Shown in pieces: positions 8,531-17,073 of a stretch of DNA of 38,830 nt. How positions within the stretch are numbered: position 1 is the stretch's first letter; the number at the start of each line of letters is the position of its first letter. The DNA comes from Desulfobacteraceae bacterium (GTDB lineage Bacteria > Desulfobacterota > Desulfobacteria > Desulfobacterales > RPRI01), in the NCBI GenBank assembly GCA_011391695.1, contig JAABQB010000026.1, positions 1-38,830 on the forward strand, given 5' to 3'. A program made the position numbers and the translations under genes. The notes below the pieces were generated by a model that saw only the letters and a list, made by a program, of their open reading frames with translations, did no database searches and was not told the origin of the DNA.

Positions 8531-8899
8531 TCATCTTTTGGGGACAATTTCGACCCAGTAATCGTCCGGATCATTGATAAAGTAGATTCCCATGGCTTTG
8601 TTTTCATAACAGATACAACCCATTTTTTCATGCAGGGCATGGGCGCCCGCAAAATCGTCAACCATAAAGGCCAGATGGAATTCATTATCACCCAGATTGT
8701 AAGGTTCCTGCCGGTCTCTGAGCCAGGTCAATTCGAGCTGGTGCGGCATCTGGCCATCGCTCAAGAAAACAAGGATGAAACTCCCGTCAGCTGATTCACG
8801 CCTTCTGACTTCAGTAAGTTGCAGCGCCTTTTTGTAGAAATCGAGGCTTTTTTCCAGATTCAATACGTTAAAGTTGTTGTGTGCAAAATTAAATTTCAT
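8531..8899 (-). CDS. VOC family protein, glyoxalase I-like
   Basis: A 122-residue protein with the paired beta-alpha-beta-beta-beta units of the vicinal oxygen chelate fold: NNFNVLNLEKSLDFYKKAL at the N-terminus and FINDPDDYWVEIVPKR at the C-terminus. It resembles lactoylglutathione lyase (GloA), with candidate metal ligands His7 or nearby, Glu in QLELTWL, His in FHLAF and the final Glu. Without glutathione evidence the true substrate is unknown. ATG follows GGAAGGAAAT. It lies 80 bp upstream of the FrnE-like gene on the same strand. Confidence 0.82.
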   Translation of the reverse strand: MKFNFAHNNFNVLNLEKSLDFYKKALQLTEVRRRESADGSFILVFLSDGQMPHQLELTWLRDRQEPYNLGDNEFHLAFMVDDFAGAHALHEKMGCICYENKAMGIYFINDPDDYWVEIVPKR

Positions 8900-9103
8900 A
8901 AACGGATTTCCTTCCCGGGATTACCGGCGGCTATGGGGATTTTTTGATGATCTCTTCATGTCCTGATTTATCGCATTAATCGGCCTGCATGTCAATTTCA
9001 GGCAGGCAGAGGCATCCTCCATCCGGTTGATTCTCTTAATTGCTGGAGAAATCCCTGCCGGGCATGTTCCGCACGAACATACGGTATTCGCCCCATTTTA
9101 ATA

Positions 9104-10006
9104 CTACAGTGGAGAAAACCAGCCCTTGTAACGGCCGTCGGAAAAATTGAAAATGCCATTCATCAATTCCATGAGCTGCCGGGTGACAGGTCCCGGAACT
9201 TCAAGTGTCCGGGCCTCAAAGCGAGCCACCGGAAGGATTTTGACGCCCGTATTGCATACAAATATTTCATCGGCTGTGAAGAGTTCTTCAGGCAGAACCG
9301 GATCTTCGGAAGTGCGGATGCCGATTGCGGGCGCGGCCTGCAGGATGGAAAGCCTTGTAATACCGGAGAGTATCCTGCCCAGAGGCGGTGTCTTGAGGAC
9401 ACCGTCTTTCACCAGGAAGACCGACTCGACCGACCCTTCGGCGAGAAAACCGTCCGTCCCCACCAGAAATCCCACATTAAAGCCCCGGAGATTGGCATCC
9501 TTACGCGCCAGATATCCATTCAGGTAGTTGGCGCAGGCCTTGGCCTCAATTGGCACCGTATCGGGATGTAGCTTCCGCCATTTGGAGATGCAGGCTGCAA
9601 CAGGCGTTTCATTATCGAGATCCAGTTCCTCACTGGCGGGAACAGCAAAAACAGCTACATCCAGTTTGGAGTTCAGAACAAGTTGGATAATCGCCTCTTC
9701 CCCCCAATAGGCCAATATTTTTACCAGGCCGCGCCCTATCTTGTTGACCCTTACCGTTTCTGCTACGGCATCCGCGATCTGCCGGGTTGAGTAACCTGTT
9801 TGCATTCCCAGCAGTTCGGCGCTTTTCATCAGCCGGTTTAGGTGCTGGTCCATTCTGAAAGCAACTGTGCCGGTGGGGCCTTCATGGGTGCCGAAGATCT
9901 CAAATATGGCAGAACCCCTGCTGAATCCGTGTGAAAGAATAGGCACCTTCGCTTCATTCCAGGGAATCATCCTGCCGTTCAGCCAGACACTTAAATGATC
10001 GTACAT
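9104..10006 (-). CDS. Aminotransferase class IV (branched-chain or D-amino acid type)
   Basis: A 300-residue PLP enzyme of fold type IV. The opening VWLNGRMIPWNEAKVPILSH, the catalytic lysine region PIEAKACANYLN (Lys156), and the cofactor phosphate-binding region GRILSGITRLSIL are all present. Members include branched-chain amino acid transaminase (IlvE), D-amino acid transaminase and aminodeoxychorismate lyase; I cannot separate these by eye, although the length and motifs favour a BCAT-like enzyme. ATG follows AGGAAGGGGTCCAA, a strong ribosome binding site. It appears to be a single-gene unit. Confidence 0.85.
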   Translation of the reverse strand: MYDHLSVWLNGRMIPWNEAKVPILSHGFSRGSAIFEIFGTHEGPTGTVAFRMDQHLNRLMKSAELLGMQTGYSTRQIADAVAETVRVNKIGRGLVKILAYWGEEAIIQLVLNSKLDVAVFAVPASEELDLDNETPVAACISKWRKLHPDTVPIEAKACANYLNGYLARKDANLRGFNVGFLVGTDGFLAEGSVESVFLVKDGVLKTPPLGRILSGITRLSILQAAPAIGIRTSEDPVLPEELFTADEIFVCNTGVKILPVARFEARTLEVPGPVTRQLMELMNGIFNFSDGRYKGWFSPL

Positions 10007-10058
10007 TTGGACCCCTTCCTATTCCCAAGAAGCTTCTTGATGCGAAATAACACCATAT

Positions 10059-10085
10059 TAGGGACGTTCATCAATATATAAGTTG
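10059..10085. repeat. Left inverted repeat of the transposase element
   Basis: It begins TAGGGACGTTCATC and ends ATATAAGTTG. The reverse complement of 11124-11151 matches it except for one extra G in the G run. Confidence 0.8.
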
Positions 10086-10086
10086 T

Positions 10087-11091
10087 TTATATTTCAAGAT
10101 TCAACTCCAACTCTTCTGCCTGTATACGGCCTCGTCCGGCGGCCATGCTCACAGCCGATTGAGTTATATTCAATAACCCGGCCAGCTCCCGCTGCTTTAC
10201 ATTCAGGTGTTCTGTGGCCCAGTAACAGAGCAGATCCCGTGCACTGGATATACTGCGCTTTCTCCCGGAACGGATAATCTCATCGGATGTTATACCTGTA
10301 ACCCCGGCCACCCTTTCAATCAAATCCTTTAAATCATATCCCTTGGCTTTAAGATTATATTTGCGGGCCATTGACTCATTCGCCTGCGATAAAACAGACA
10401 TCACAAAGTCACCGTCTCCCAATATTCTTTCATCACCTTTCTGATAATCTCCGCTTCTTCTGAGAGCCTTAACGCCTGTCCATCCTCCCTGACTTCGTAA
10501 AAGACCTCCTCCTGCTAACTCGGGTCGCCTGCCCTGATCAGCAGCTTTCCGGACAAATTCAGAATAACCTCTCCTGCCTGATCTTGTATCCTTGCCAAAC
10601 AGGTTCAATACGTATTCCGTATCCTGCCAGTTATTTTTAAAATATCCCAGTATGACCCCGTGGCCGCAATAATAATAGCGGCCCAATGACCTGTAATCCG
10701 GAACCATACCCGCACGCAGCGGATTCAGATGAATATAGCGCACCAGTTCTTTTAAATAGAGATCTTCCTGACACAGAATCGATTTATACCTGTTCTGAAA
10801 CAGATGTCCGAAGCGTTTGTGCTTTCGGTTGAAGTTGACCGCGTAGCCGGTAAGTAGCCTGCGCATGACGACAGAAACGGGTGTATTCCCGGTACGAAGC
10901 AGCAGATGAAAATGATTCGACATCAGTGCCCATGCATAACAGGCTGTTTTTGTTCTTGTTAATACGGCATCTAACCTGTTTAAAAAGCTTTTGTAATCCG
11001 CATCGTCAAAAAATATATCGGCTTTGTTTATTCCCCGCGCGATCACATGGTGAACAGCGCCTGCGGCATCTATCCTGGATTTTCTCGGCAT
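10087..11091 (-). CDS. REP-associated-type Y1 (HUH) transposase with C-terminal HTH domain
   Basis: A 334-residue protein. Residues about 1-150 are a Y1 transposase domain: the opening MPRKSRIDAAGAVHHVIARG, the HUH motif in MSNHFHLLLR, and the catalytic tyrosine region around LVRYIHLNPLRAGMV. This domain nicks and joins single-stranded DNA. The C-terminal part (about 235-325) is a DnaA-like helical/HTH domain (ITSDEIIRSGRKRS and KQRELAGLLNITQSAVSMA), typical of the longer family members. ATG follows AGGAGGAGAAT, a very good ribosome binding site. The stop lies right against the left inverted repeat. The gene is intact, so recent activity is possible. Confidence 0.9.
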   Translation of the reverse strand: MPRKSRIDAAGAVHHVIARGINKADIFFDDADYKSFLNRLDAVLTRTKTACYAWALMSNHFHLLLRTGNTPVSVVMRRLLTGYAVNFNRKHKRFGHLFQNRYKSILCQEDLYLKELVRYIHLNPLRAGMVPDYRSLGRYYYCGHGVILGYFKNNWQDTEYVLNLFGKDTRSGRRGYSEFVRKAADQGRRPELAGGGLLRSQGGWTGVKALRRSGDYQKGDERILGDGDFVMSVLSQANESMARKYNLKAKGYDLKDLIERVAGVTGITSDEIIRSGRKRSISSARDLLCYWATEHLNVKQRELAGLLNITQSAVSMAAGRGRIQAEELELNLEI

Positions 11092-11123
11092 ATTCTCCTC
11101 CTATCAACCTTCAATCCCGCTGT

Positions 11124-11151
11124 CAACTTATATATTGATGAACGTCCCCTA
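11124..11151. repeat. Right inverted repeat of the transposase element
   Basis: This is the reverse complement of 10059-10085 apart from one extra C. It overlaps the first copy of the 17-bp direct repeat at 11143-11176. Confidence 0.8.
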
Positions 11152-11176
11152 TTTGTTTGCGTCCCCTATTTGTTTG
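11143..11176. repeat. Tandem 17-bp direct repeat at the right end of the transposase element
   Basis: CGTCCCCTATTTGTTTG occurs twice head to tail, at 11143-11159 and 11160-11176. It may be a scar of repeated end processing or a duplicated end. Confidence 0.85.
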
Positions 11177-11251
11177 GATGTTCATGAGAATAGTATCGGC
11201 TATTTTGAATGCTCCCTGTGGGACCTTTGTATAACACCCTCTTTTGTCCGA

Positions 11252-11416
11252 TTACTGCGTCAGGCTCAAATTTAAATCCTCGAAATACTCCCATAATGTA
11301 TTCCTGTGGTTAAAATTTTCGCCTTCTTTATACTTGGTCAAAATAGAATATTCTTCAAAGGTACTGTCAATAATTATGTGTGAAATTATCTTCTGCCATA
11401 TTTCAAAGGTCTCAGC
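11252..11416 (-). pseudogene. Possible gene remnant of about 54 codons
   Basis: Between an in-frame TAG (11417-11419) and a TAA (11252-11254), the minus strand reads like protein: it contains AETFEIWQKIIS, then STFEEYSILTKYKEG and ends EDLNLSLTQ. No good start codon or ribosome binding site is present, and I do not recognise the family. It could be the tail of a gene destroyed by the neighbouring insertion. The rest of the 11177-11656 gap shows only the heptamer repeat at 11555-11631. Confidence 0.3.
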
Positions 11417-11554
11417 CTAACAATTACATCCATGCAAATCGTCGTAAATCGTCAAACAGGACGCTTGAAACATCTTGATGGGACTCTCAAACTGCGTGCT
11501 TAATATCAATATTATAAAAAGTTTGTCAATGAATTTACATGGAGTTATTAAATA

Positions 11555-11631
11555 GCAGGAGTCGAGGGGTTGTGGGTTCGAGTAGTGGTAAGGGAAAAGG
11601 CGGAAGTCGTGAGGCGTAAGAATGAAAACAA
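11555..11631. repeat. Drifting 7-bp tandem repeat array
   Basis: Successive heptamers resemble their neighbours while slowly changing (units such as GTTGTGG, GTTCGAG, AAGGCGG, GAGGCGT). The phase holds for about 11 units, up to the 3' side of the DUF362 gene. Confidence 0.5.
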
Positions 11632-11656
11632 AAATCAGACGGCTTTGAAAATCAAA

Positions 11657-12760
11657 CTACAGCAGAAGCCTTCTTATTATCTTCCCCGGGAGGGTCTCAA
11701 CCGCCGAAAGCGCTCCTTCGGGGCAGACCTCGATACAGCAGTAGCATCTGATACATATGTCGTAATCAAAAGATACTTTCTCCTTATCGTGCGAAATTGC
11801 TTTTGCAGGGCAGTATTTCCAGCATTCTTCGCACAATTTGCATAAATTTTTATCTGCTGCCGGCCTTTGAACAAGATGCTTGCGAAGAATCCTGTGTACC
11901 GGTTTCGGCCCGAAAGTCAGCGGATCCTGGATTGGAAAAACAAAATTGTTTATTTTTTCATAATCGCCGGTGAGATCAACATCATAACCGGTTAATCCGA
12001 GCGCTTTTGCCGCCTTGTTCGTGGGAAGCCTGTCCGGGTCAACCCCCAGCATCCTGCATATCGCAACATCAACGGCAAAAGCGCTGCTTCCCCCGGCGAG
12101 CACGCCGATCTTTCGCGGAGTGCCACCCTTGCCTGGCCCCTGCCCTTCCATTCCGAGGATGCCGTCAACAATCGTTACCTGAGGGCTGACCGCCCTGTGG
12201 ATACTTACAAGAAGCCTTGCGAACATCTCCCTGTCTATCCCGCTTCTTAAATGCCATTCCGGTTTTTTAAAACCGACTATGCATCCGAAAAGGTTTTTTA
12301 CCCCGAGGGTGAGAAACATCTGGGCATGGGTTTTGAGTTTCGCAATATTTATGACCGCATCAGCCTCAAGGACATCTTTTGCTATCTCGATAAATCCGAA
12401 CGGCTCCCCGATATCGATTCTTACAGACGTCTTGAATTCCTTAAATACAACATCGAGCCCGTGAAAGGCCTTCCTGTACCCACCGTCTTTTAATATTTTC
12501 GCAAAAAGGCCTATGGCAGGGCTGTCCGATATCGTAACTGTTCCGCCTTTTTCAAGCACATATTCCGCTGCCGCTTTAACCACCAGGGGATGAGTGATAA
12601 CGGCAGCTTCTGGTTTTGCCGGGAGAAGCAGGTTCGGTTTTATAATAACCCTGGTTCCTTTTCCGATTGAAGCCGTGCCGGCTGAATCTATCATATCAAA
12701 GACAAGAGGCTTTAAAATGGTGTAATCATATTCAGCTTTTCTGATATAAACCTTATCCAT
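11657..12760 (-). CDS. DUF362 protein with C-terminal 2x[4Fe-4S] ferredoxin domain
   Basis: A 367-residue iron-sulfur protein. Residues about 1-275 are a DUF362 domain (VIIKPNLLLPAKPEAAVITHP; AKLKTHAQMFLTLGVKNLFG). The C-terminus has two ferredoxin-type cysteine sets, CKLCEECWKYCP and CIRCYCCIEVCP, suited to two [4Fe-4S] clusters. The function of DUF362 is not established; such proteins are common in anaerobes and are presumed to transfer electrons. I use ATG 12760 after TTTGGGGATTGAT; an in-frame TTG four codons earlier is a possible alternative. The cysteine spacing CxxCxxCxxxC is intact in both sets. Confidence 0.88.
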   Translation of the reverse strand: MDKVYIRKAEYDYTILKPLVFDMIDSAGTASIGKGTRVIIKPNLLLPAKPEAAVITHPLVVKAAAEYVLEKGGTVTISDSPAIGLFAKILKDGGYRKAFHGLDVVFKEFKTSVRIDIGEPFGFIEIAKDVLEADAVINIAKLKTHAQMFLTLGVKNLFGCIVGFKKPEWHLRSGIDREMFARLLVSIHRAVSPQVTIVDGILGMEGQGPGKGGTPRKIGVLAGGSSAFAVDVAICRMLGVDPDRLPTNKAAKALGLTGYDVDLTGDYEKINNFVFPIQDPLTFGPKPVHRILRKHLVQRPAADKNLCKLCEECWKYCPAKAISHDKEKVSFDYDICIRCYCCIEVCPEGALSAVETLPGKIIRRLLL

Positions 12761-12867
12761 ATCAATCCCCAAAAAATTCCTTTCTTGCGAAAATAGACAT
12801 TCTTGAATATATGAAACGAATCATAGACCAGATAAAAAGCCAAAAAGCAAGGATGAGGGTTTTTCAG

Positions 12868-12989
12868 ACAGAATTAACAGGATGTACGGGATGTTGCCTG
12901 CCCGCCCGAGGCGGGACAGTCAAATAAGCCATCGCCTGCGGCGAGAGAGGGCAATCCGGTTGATCCGTCAAATCCTGTAAATCCTGTCA
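12868..12989. repeat. Intergenic inverted array of 9-bp repeats with two GC hairpins
   Basis: The right arm has four consecutive 9-mers (12954-12989) including ATCCGTCAA and ATCCTGTAA. The left arm (about 12870-12894) carries similar 9-mers in the opposite orientation. Between them are two small hairpins: CCCGCC/GGCGGG (12901-12915) and TCGCC/GGCGA (12932-12944). The whole block forms an imperfect palindrome. It looks like a dispersed intergenic repeat, not a gene. Confidence 0.6.
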
Positions 12990-13026
12990 AATAAATTTTT
13001 GATTAAAGAGGAACCTGTTAAATCGT

Positions 13027-13980
13027 ATGAAACAAGCAGAAAAGATCAAAACTCCCAGGCTGGGATATATATATGTAATAATAGCAGCTTTATTTTGGGC
13101 CATATCCGGCTCATCTTCAAAGTTTCTGTTCAATTCGGGAGTAACGCCTTTTCAGCTTGTGCAGCTCCGACTGACAATCTCGGCCGGATTGCTTTTCCCG
13201 GTGCTTTTGATCTGGCGCCGCGACCTCATGCGGATAAAGAAGGGTGATTTTTTTTACTTCGTATTCCTGGGTGCGGTTGTTATGGCCGCGGTTCAGTTCA
13301 CATATCTTTTCACAATAAGCAAAATAAACGTTGCTGCAGCCATTCTTCTCCAGTACCTCGCACCTGCCTTTATCGCCATATATTCATTTGTCTTCGCAAA
13401 GGAGAAGCCGGGGCTCATAACTATCTTATCGGTTGCAGGCGCCATTACAGGCTGCTACCTCGTAGTCGGAGCCTATAATCTCAATCTCTTCGCATTGAAC
13501 AGGACAGGAATAATCTCAGGCCTTTTTGCCGCTATCGCCTTTGCATGGTATTCCGTCCAGGGCGAATATGGAATGCGTAAATACGATCCTTTAACCGTGC
13601 TTTTTTTCGCTCTGCTCTTTGCCGCGATCACATGGAACATACTTCATCCGCCCCTGGAAGCATTTTTCTATACCCACTCATTGCTTGAATGGAGTTTGAT
13701 TCTTTATGTCGGAATCTTTGGAACGGTAGTTCCTTTCGGTTTTTATTTCCAGGGAATAAACCTCATCCGTTCCACGAGAGCCAGCATAACCGGGACCCTT
13801 GAACCGATAACAGCAGCCGCCATTTCGTACTTTTTTTTAAATGAAATTCTCGAACCATTGCAAATGGCGGGTGGCATTATGGTTATTGCATCAATAATTC
13901 TGCTGCAATTCAAAGTTGGATATGATGATAAAACCCCTGACCTTGTACGCGCCCAAAACCGTGAAAAACAGGACTCCTGA
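13027..13980 (+). CDS. DMT superfamily (EamA) transporter
   Basis: A 317-residue inner-membrane protein with about ten hydrophobic helices in two EamA repeats. The first starts YIYVIIAALFWAISGSSSKF and the second IISGLFAAIAFAWYSVQGEY. The C-terminal repeat ends with the EPITAAAISYFFLNEIL motif typical of the drug/metabolite transporter superfamily. The substrate is unknown; relatives export amino acids or metabolites. AGAGGAAC lies about 14 bp before the ATG, a rather distant ribosome binding site. The gene overlaps the next one by about 60 bp. Confidence 0.88.
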   Translation: MKQAEKIKTPRLGYIYVIIAALFWAISGSSSKFLFNSGVTPFQLVQLRLTISAGLLFPVLLIWRRDLMRIKKGDFFYFVFLGAVVMAAVQFTYLFTISKINVAAAILLQYLAPAFIAIYSFVFAKEKPGLITILSVAGAITGCYLVVGAYNLNLFALNRTGIISGLFAAIAFAWYSVQGEYGMRKYDPLTVLFFALLFAAITWNILHPPLEAFFYTHSLLEWSLILYVGIFGTVVPFGFYFQGINLIRSTRASITGTLEPITAAAISYFFLNEILEPLQMAGGIMVIASIILLQFKVGYDDKTPDLVRAQNREKQDS

Positions 13981-15154
13981 AAGATCTCTTTCAAAACGGA
14001 TCAAACGGCATGTAAACGGACGTGAAAGAGCTTTTTTTGCCGCCACATCTCCGGGATTCGAACCTCTTTGCCTTGATGAGTTAAAAGCCATCGCACATAC
14101 CGGCAAATCTTTCATGGAAGAAGAAGGCGGGGTATTATTTACAGGTCGCATAACGGACTGTTATGCCGCGAACCTATGTCTTCGCACGGCAAACAGAGTC
14201 CTGATGCGAATCGGAGAATTCAAAGCTACAAACTTTATGCAGCTTGAAAAAAGGCTTTCTGATTTTCCCTGGGAGCTTTATCTTGCGGCAGATTCCCGGC
14301 CTGAAATCAACTCCGCAACAAAACATTCGAGGCTCTATCATAAAGAAGCAATTGCGGAAATATTCGCCTCAAGCATCGGGGAAAGCCTGGCATCAAAAGG
14401 CTTTGCACAAGCCGCGCTGGATTCTTCAATACCTCAACAGGTCTTCGTCCGGGCAGTCAACGACAGGTTTACAATCTCTCTTGACAGCAGTGGAGAGCTC
14501 CTCTACAGACGTGGAATAAAAAAACACAGGGCAAAGGCTCCGCTAAGAGAAACAACCGCCGCCGCCATACTCAGGATCTCCGGATACGACGGCACCGAAC
14601 CGTTGATAGATCCCATGTGCGGGTCAGGCACTTTTTCCCTCGAAGCCGCCATGATTTCTCAAAACATCCCGTCAGGCCTGTTCCGTAACTTTGCCTTCAT
14701 GAACTGGCCGTGCTTTGAACCCCGAAGATGGGCATATATAAAACGAAAAGCTGAATCAGGCATAAAACCGGCCTCTTCACCCCGTATTTTTGCATCCGAC
14801 ATCGACTCCATGGCATGCAATTCACTTATATCCTGCATCAACAAATATGATTTTTTCAAAACGGTGGGGGTGGAGAAAAAAGATTTTTTCAATCTCTCGC
14901 CTTACTCTTTGACAAAAGATAAAGGACTCGTGGTTATCAATCCGCCATATGGTCACAGGATGGGAAGCAGGTCTGAAAGCGTTAAACTGTTTCTCGCCGT
15001 ATGCGAAAAGCTTAAAAAGGATTATTCGGGCTGGAAAGTCGCCCTGATAGCCCCGGATATTTCACTTCTGAACTCACTTCCTTTTTCCCTGAAAGCTCAA
15101 ACACTTTACCACGGCGGCATGAAAATATTCCTGCTTTATGGAAAAATAAATTGA
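13922..15154 (+). CDS. THUMP-domain class I RNA N-methyltransferase (RlmL/Trm-G10-like)
   Basis: A 410-residue S-adenosylmethionine-dependent RNA methyltransferase. Residues about 40-165 form the N-terminal THUMP-containing RNA-binding region (FFAATSPGFEPLCLDELKAI). The Rossmann methyltransferase follows, with the SAM-binding motif DPMCGSGTFSLEAA and the catalytic motif INPPYGHRMG typical of exocyclic guanine N2 methylation. The best relatives act on 23S rRNA (RlmL type); the exact target base is not shown. Its start overlaps the end of the DMT transporter gene: ATG codons at 13922 and 13925 and a TTG at 13916 are all possible, none with a strong ribosome binding site, so translational coupling is likely. 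Confidence 0.85.
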   Translation: MMIKPLTLYAPKTVKNRTPERSLSKRIKRHVNGRERAFFAATSPGFEPLCLDELKAIAHTGKSFMEEEGGVLFTGRITDCYAANLCLRTANRVLMRIGEFKATNFMQLEKRLSDFPWELYLAADSRPEINSATKHSRLYHKEAIAEIFASSIGESLASKGFAQAALDSSIPQQVFVRAVNDRFTISLDSSGELLYRRGIKKHRAKAPLRETTAAAILRISGYDGTEPLIDPMCGSGTFSLEAAMISQNIPSGLFRNFAFMNWPCFEPRRWAYIKRKAESGIKPASSPRIFASDIDSMACNSLISCINKYDFFKTVGVEKKDFFNLSPYSLTKDKGLVVINPPYGHRMGSRSESVKLFLAVCEKLKKDYSGWKVALIAPDISLLNSLPFSLKAQTLYHGGMKIFLLYGKIN

Positions 15155-15297
15155 GAAGGATTCGAGGGAAAGTTCGTGAATCGTGGATGGTGAATCGTTA
15201 ATCGAAGAACGAACACCGAATCACTAACGACGATCAACGAGCCAGAAACTCCTTCTTGCTTTCACCTCACGCCTCATGCCTATTGCCTATTATATTC
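15155..15297. repeat. Drifting 7-bp tandem repeat array
   Basis: About 20 consecutive heptamers keep phase while drifting: units such as GTGAATC, GTTAATC and GAAGAAC early on, and TCACGCC, TCATGCC and TATTGCC later. The array fills the gap between convergent genes and runs into the last codons of the solute-binding protein gene at 15280. Confidence 0.7.
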
Positions 15298-16284
15298 CAT
15301 CTTCAGCCTTTTTTCTATATCAACCGGCGCGGGAATAAGTTTCTGCTCAAGCATTATGCTTTCCGTCTGTTTCCAGGCTGCGACATCTATTGCGCCAAAG
15401 ACGGTCTTTTCCGACGGTTTCATGAACTGCCTTGTTATATCAAGCTGTCTGCGAATAACATCGGGAGAGGTGTCCTTATCGAATTTTTGAATAGTCTCAA
15501 CCGTTTTGTCTGAATTATCAGGTTTCAAAGCTTCATTCCATGCTTTCAGAAGGGCTGAAATAAATTTTTTAACAGTTTCGGGATGCTCTTTGATCATGAT
15601 TTCGGTTGTTATAACCGAATTTGCAACGAATCGTATGCCGGAAGTGTCAGGATCAAAAAAAGCCGCGGACTCGCCGGCCTTTTTAAGCTTATCCCCTATT
15701 ATGATACCCTGGGCATTTCTGTAAACAGGCCAGAGAGCGACCTTGCGCTCATAAAAAGGAGTATAATCGTATCTTACACTGAAAAAATTTACTTCATTTT
15801 CCTTTATACCGTATTTCGCAAGAAGCGCCCTCATGATCGTTTCATCATTTCCGCCGAATGTTATTCCAACAACCTTTCCCTTCATATCCTCCGGCCTCTC
15901 GATCTTGTTTTCATCCGGCCTGTATATCCACTGAAGGGGATTAGCCTGGAAAAGCTGCGCCAGCACCACAACTGGGGATCCTTTTGAAACGGCTCTTATA
16001 ACCTGGTCCGCGGAAGCGACACCGAACTGGGCATGCCCCATCTCAAGCTCTTTTATGGCATCACGCTCCGGCCCACCCTCTTTTACTTCCACTTCGAGCC
16101 CCTCTTTCTTAAAATATCCGTTCGCATCGGCATATATATCTCCTGCAACACTGGCATTAAAGAGCCACTTGAGACGGTATGAAACCTTTGTCACTTCCTC
16201 GTGCTTTTTCCCGCAACCTGAAAAAGCCGGGAAAAGCATAATCAGCATGAATAAAGCTACTGTCACATTATTTTTTATGTTCAC
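15280..16284 (-). CDS. NMT1/SsuA-type ABC transporter substrate-binding lipoprotein
   Basis: A 334-residue extracytoplasmic binding protein. It has a lipoprotein signal peptide with lipobox FSGC (Cys about residue 24). The mature part matches the NMT1/THI5-like and SsuA family (YRLKWLFNASVAGDIYADANGYFKKEG, GHAQFGVASADQVI). The family binds thiamine pyrimidine precursors, sulfonates, nitrate or related small ligands; the ligand here is not determinable by eye, though the opening favours a pyrimidine or taurine-like compound. It is the third gene of an ABC operon with the permease and ATPase upstream. The last codons and stop lie inside a heptamer repeat array. Confidence 0.87.
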   Translation of the reverse strand: MNIKNNVTVALFMLIMLFPAFSGCGKKHEEVTKVSYRLKWLFNASVAGDIYADANGYFKKEGLEVEVKEGGPERDAIKELEMGHAQFGVASADQVIRAVSKGSPVVVLAQLFQANPLQWIYRPDENKIERPEDMKGKVVGITFGGNDETIMRALLAKYGIKENEVNFFSVRYDYTPFYERKVALWPVYRNAQGIIIGDKLKKAGESAAFFDPDTSGIRFVANSVITTEIMIKEHPETVKKFISALLKAWNEALKPDNSDKTVETIQKFDKDTSPDVIRRQLDITRQFMKPSEKTVFGAIDVAAWKQTESIMLEQKLIPAPVDIEKRLKMEYNRQ

Positions 16285-16332
16285 CTTCTACTCCTGATCC
16301 GAACTTCGAATTTCGCCTTACGCCTCCTTCTC
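16285..16332. repeat. Drifting 7-bp repeat between permease and binding-protein genes
   Basis: Heptamers at 16291-16332 (for example TTCGAAT, TTCGCCT, TACGCCT) span the short intergenic gap. They enter the last codons of the permease gene and contribute to the ribosome binding region of the binding-protein gene. Confidence 0.5.
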
Positions 16333-17073
16333 CCCCCAGCTCCTGCTCACAATATTGCCGAGCAATTCCAGAACTGCCAGGTAAAGCGATGTGAAAATTC
16401 CTATCAGAAAAAGAGCGACCAGAATCTTTGAAAGGTCGCTCTGATATAGCGCGATTCTTATGCTGTAGCCTATTCCTGCGCTGGCGCCAATAAACTCCGA
16501 CACTATTGTTCCAACCATCGCAAGGGTCGCGCTTCCGGCAACAACCGTTATCAGTTTGTTCATGTTTTCGAAGGCCCTTATCTTTACCTCGAGCTGCCAC
16601 CTCATCCTTCCCGAATGGACATAAAAATGCTCTATGTCCGTAACAGGTTCGGAAAGGATTCCAATAAACGACAGGAGAAGTGGAAAATAGCATATCATTG
16701 CCGCAATAAGAAGCCTCGAGGAAAGCCCGTCACCAAGGAGGATGAATATCATTGGAGCCACGGCAACAATCGGATATGCCTGTACGTTAAAAGCCGCTGT
16801 CCTGATAAGCGATCCCATCCAGTTCGACAGGCGCCCTATTATTCCGACAACTGTTGCCAATGCAATTGAAAGTATATGGCCTACAATGGCCACTGAAAGT
16901 GTATTCAATACATCGAGAAGATACCTCGTAAAAACCCTGCGAACGGTTCCGTAAATATCAGGAAGGCCAGGAATAACATAGTCGGAAAGGTTAAAAACTT
17001 CTTTTACCGTAAATAAAAAGGCAAGCCCGATAAAATAGACAAGCACAAACTGGTACAGGCGCTTATGAAGCAT
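16318..17073 (-). CDS. ABC transporter permease (SsuC/NMT1-associated type)
   Basis: A 251-residue inner-membrane permease of the binding-protein-dependent family with about six transmembrane helices. The ATPase-contact (EAA) loop is degenerate but recognisable around EVKIRAFENMNKLITVVAGS, and the EFIGASAGIGYSI motif follows. It imports the ligand delivered by the lipoprotein encoded downstream. It overlaps the upstream ATPase gene by 11 bp, indicating translational coupling. Its C-terminus falls in a heptamer repeat. Confidence 0.87.
   Translation of the reverse strand: MLHKRLYQFVLVYFIGLAFLFTVKEVFNLSDYVIPGLPDIYGTVRRVFTRYLLDVLNTLSVAIVGHILSIALATVVGIIGRLSNWMGSLIRTAAFNVQAYPIVAVAPMIFILLGDGLSSRLLIAAMICYFPLLLSFIGILSEPVTDIEHFYVHSGRMRWQLEVKIRAFENMNKLITVVAGSATLAMVGTIVSEFIGASAGIGYSIRIALYQSDLSKILVALFLIGIFTSLYLAVLELLGNIVSRSWGEKEA

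Larger units (their letters stand above)
10059..11151. mobile_element. Y1-transposase element bounded by inverted repeats
   Basis: An approximately 27-bp sequence at 10059-10085 reappears in inverted orientation at 11124-11151 with one extra base. The pair encloses a single HUH transposase gene. The repeats share the word GACGTTCATCAATATATAAG. Whether they are true ends of a mobile unit or REP-like targets of a domesticated transposase is not decided by sequence alone. Confidence 0.7.

Noticed and set aside
9064-9080. ATGTTC/GAACAT dyad after the aminotransferase gene
   Set aside because: It is short, has no T-run for a terminator, and is not upstream of any gene start, so no function can be supported.
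11570-11600. tRNA-like GGTTCGA word
   Set aside because: There is no cloverleaf around it; the word belongs to the drifting heptamer array.
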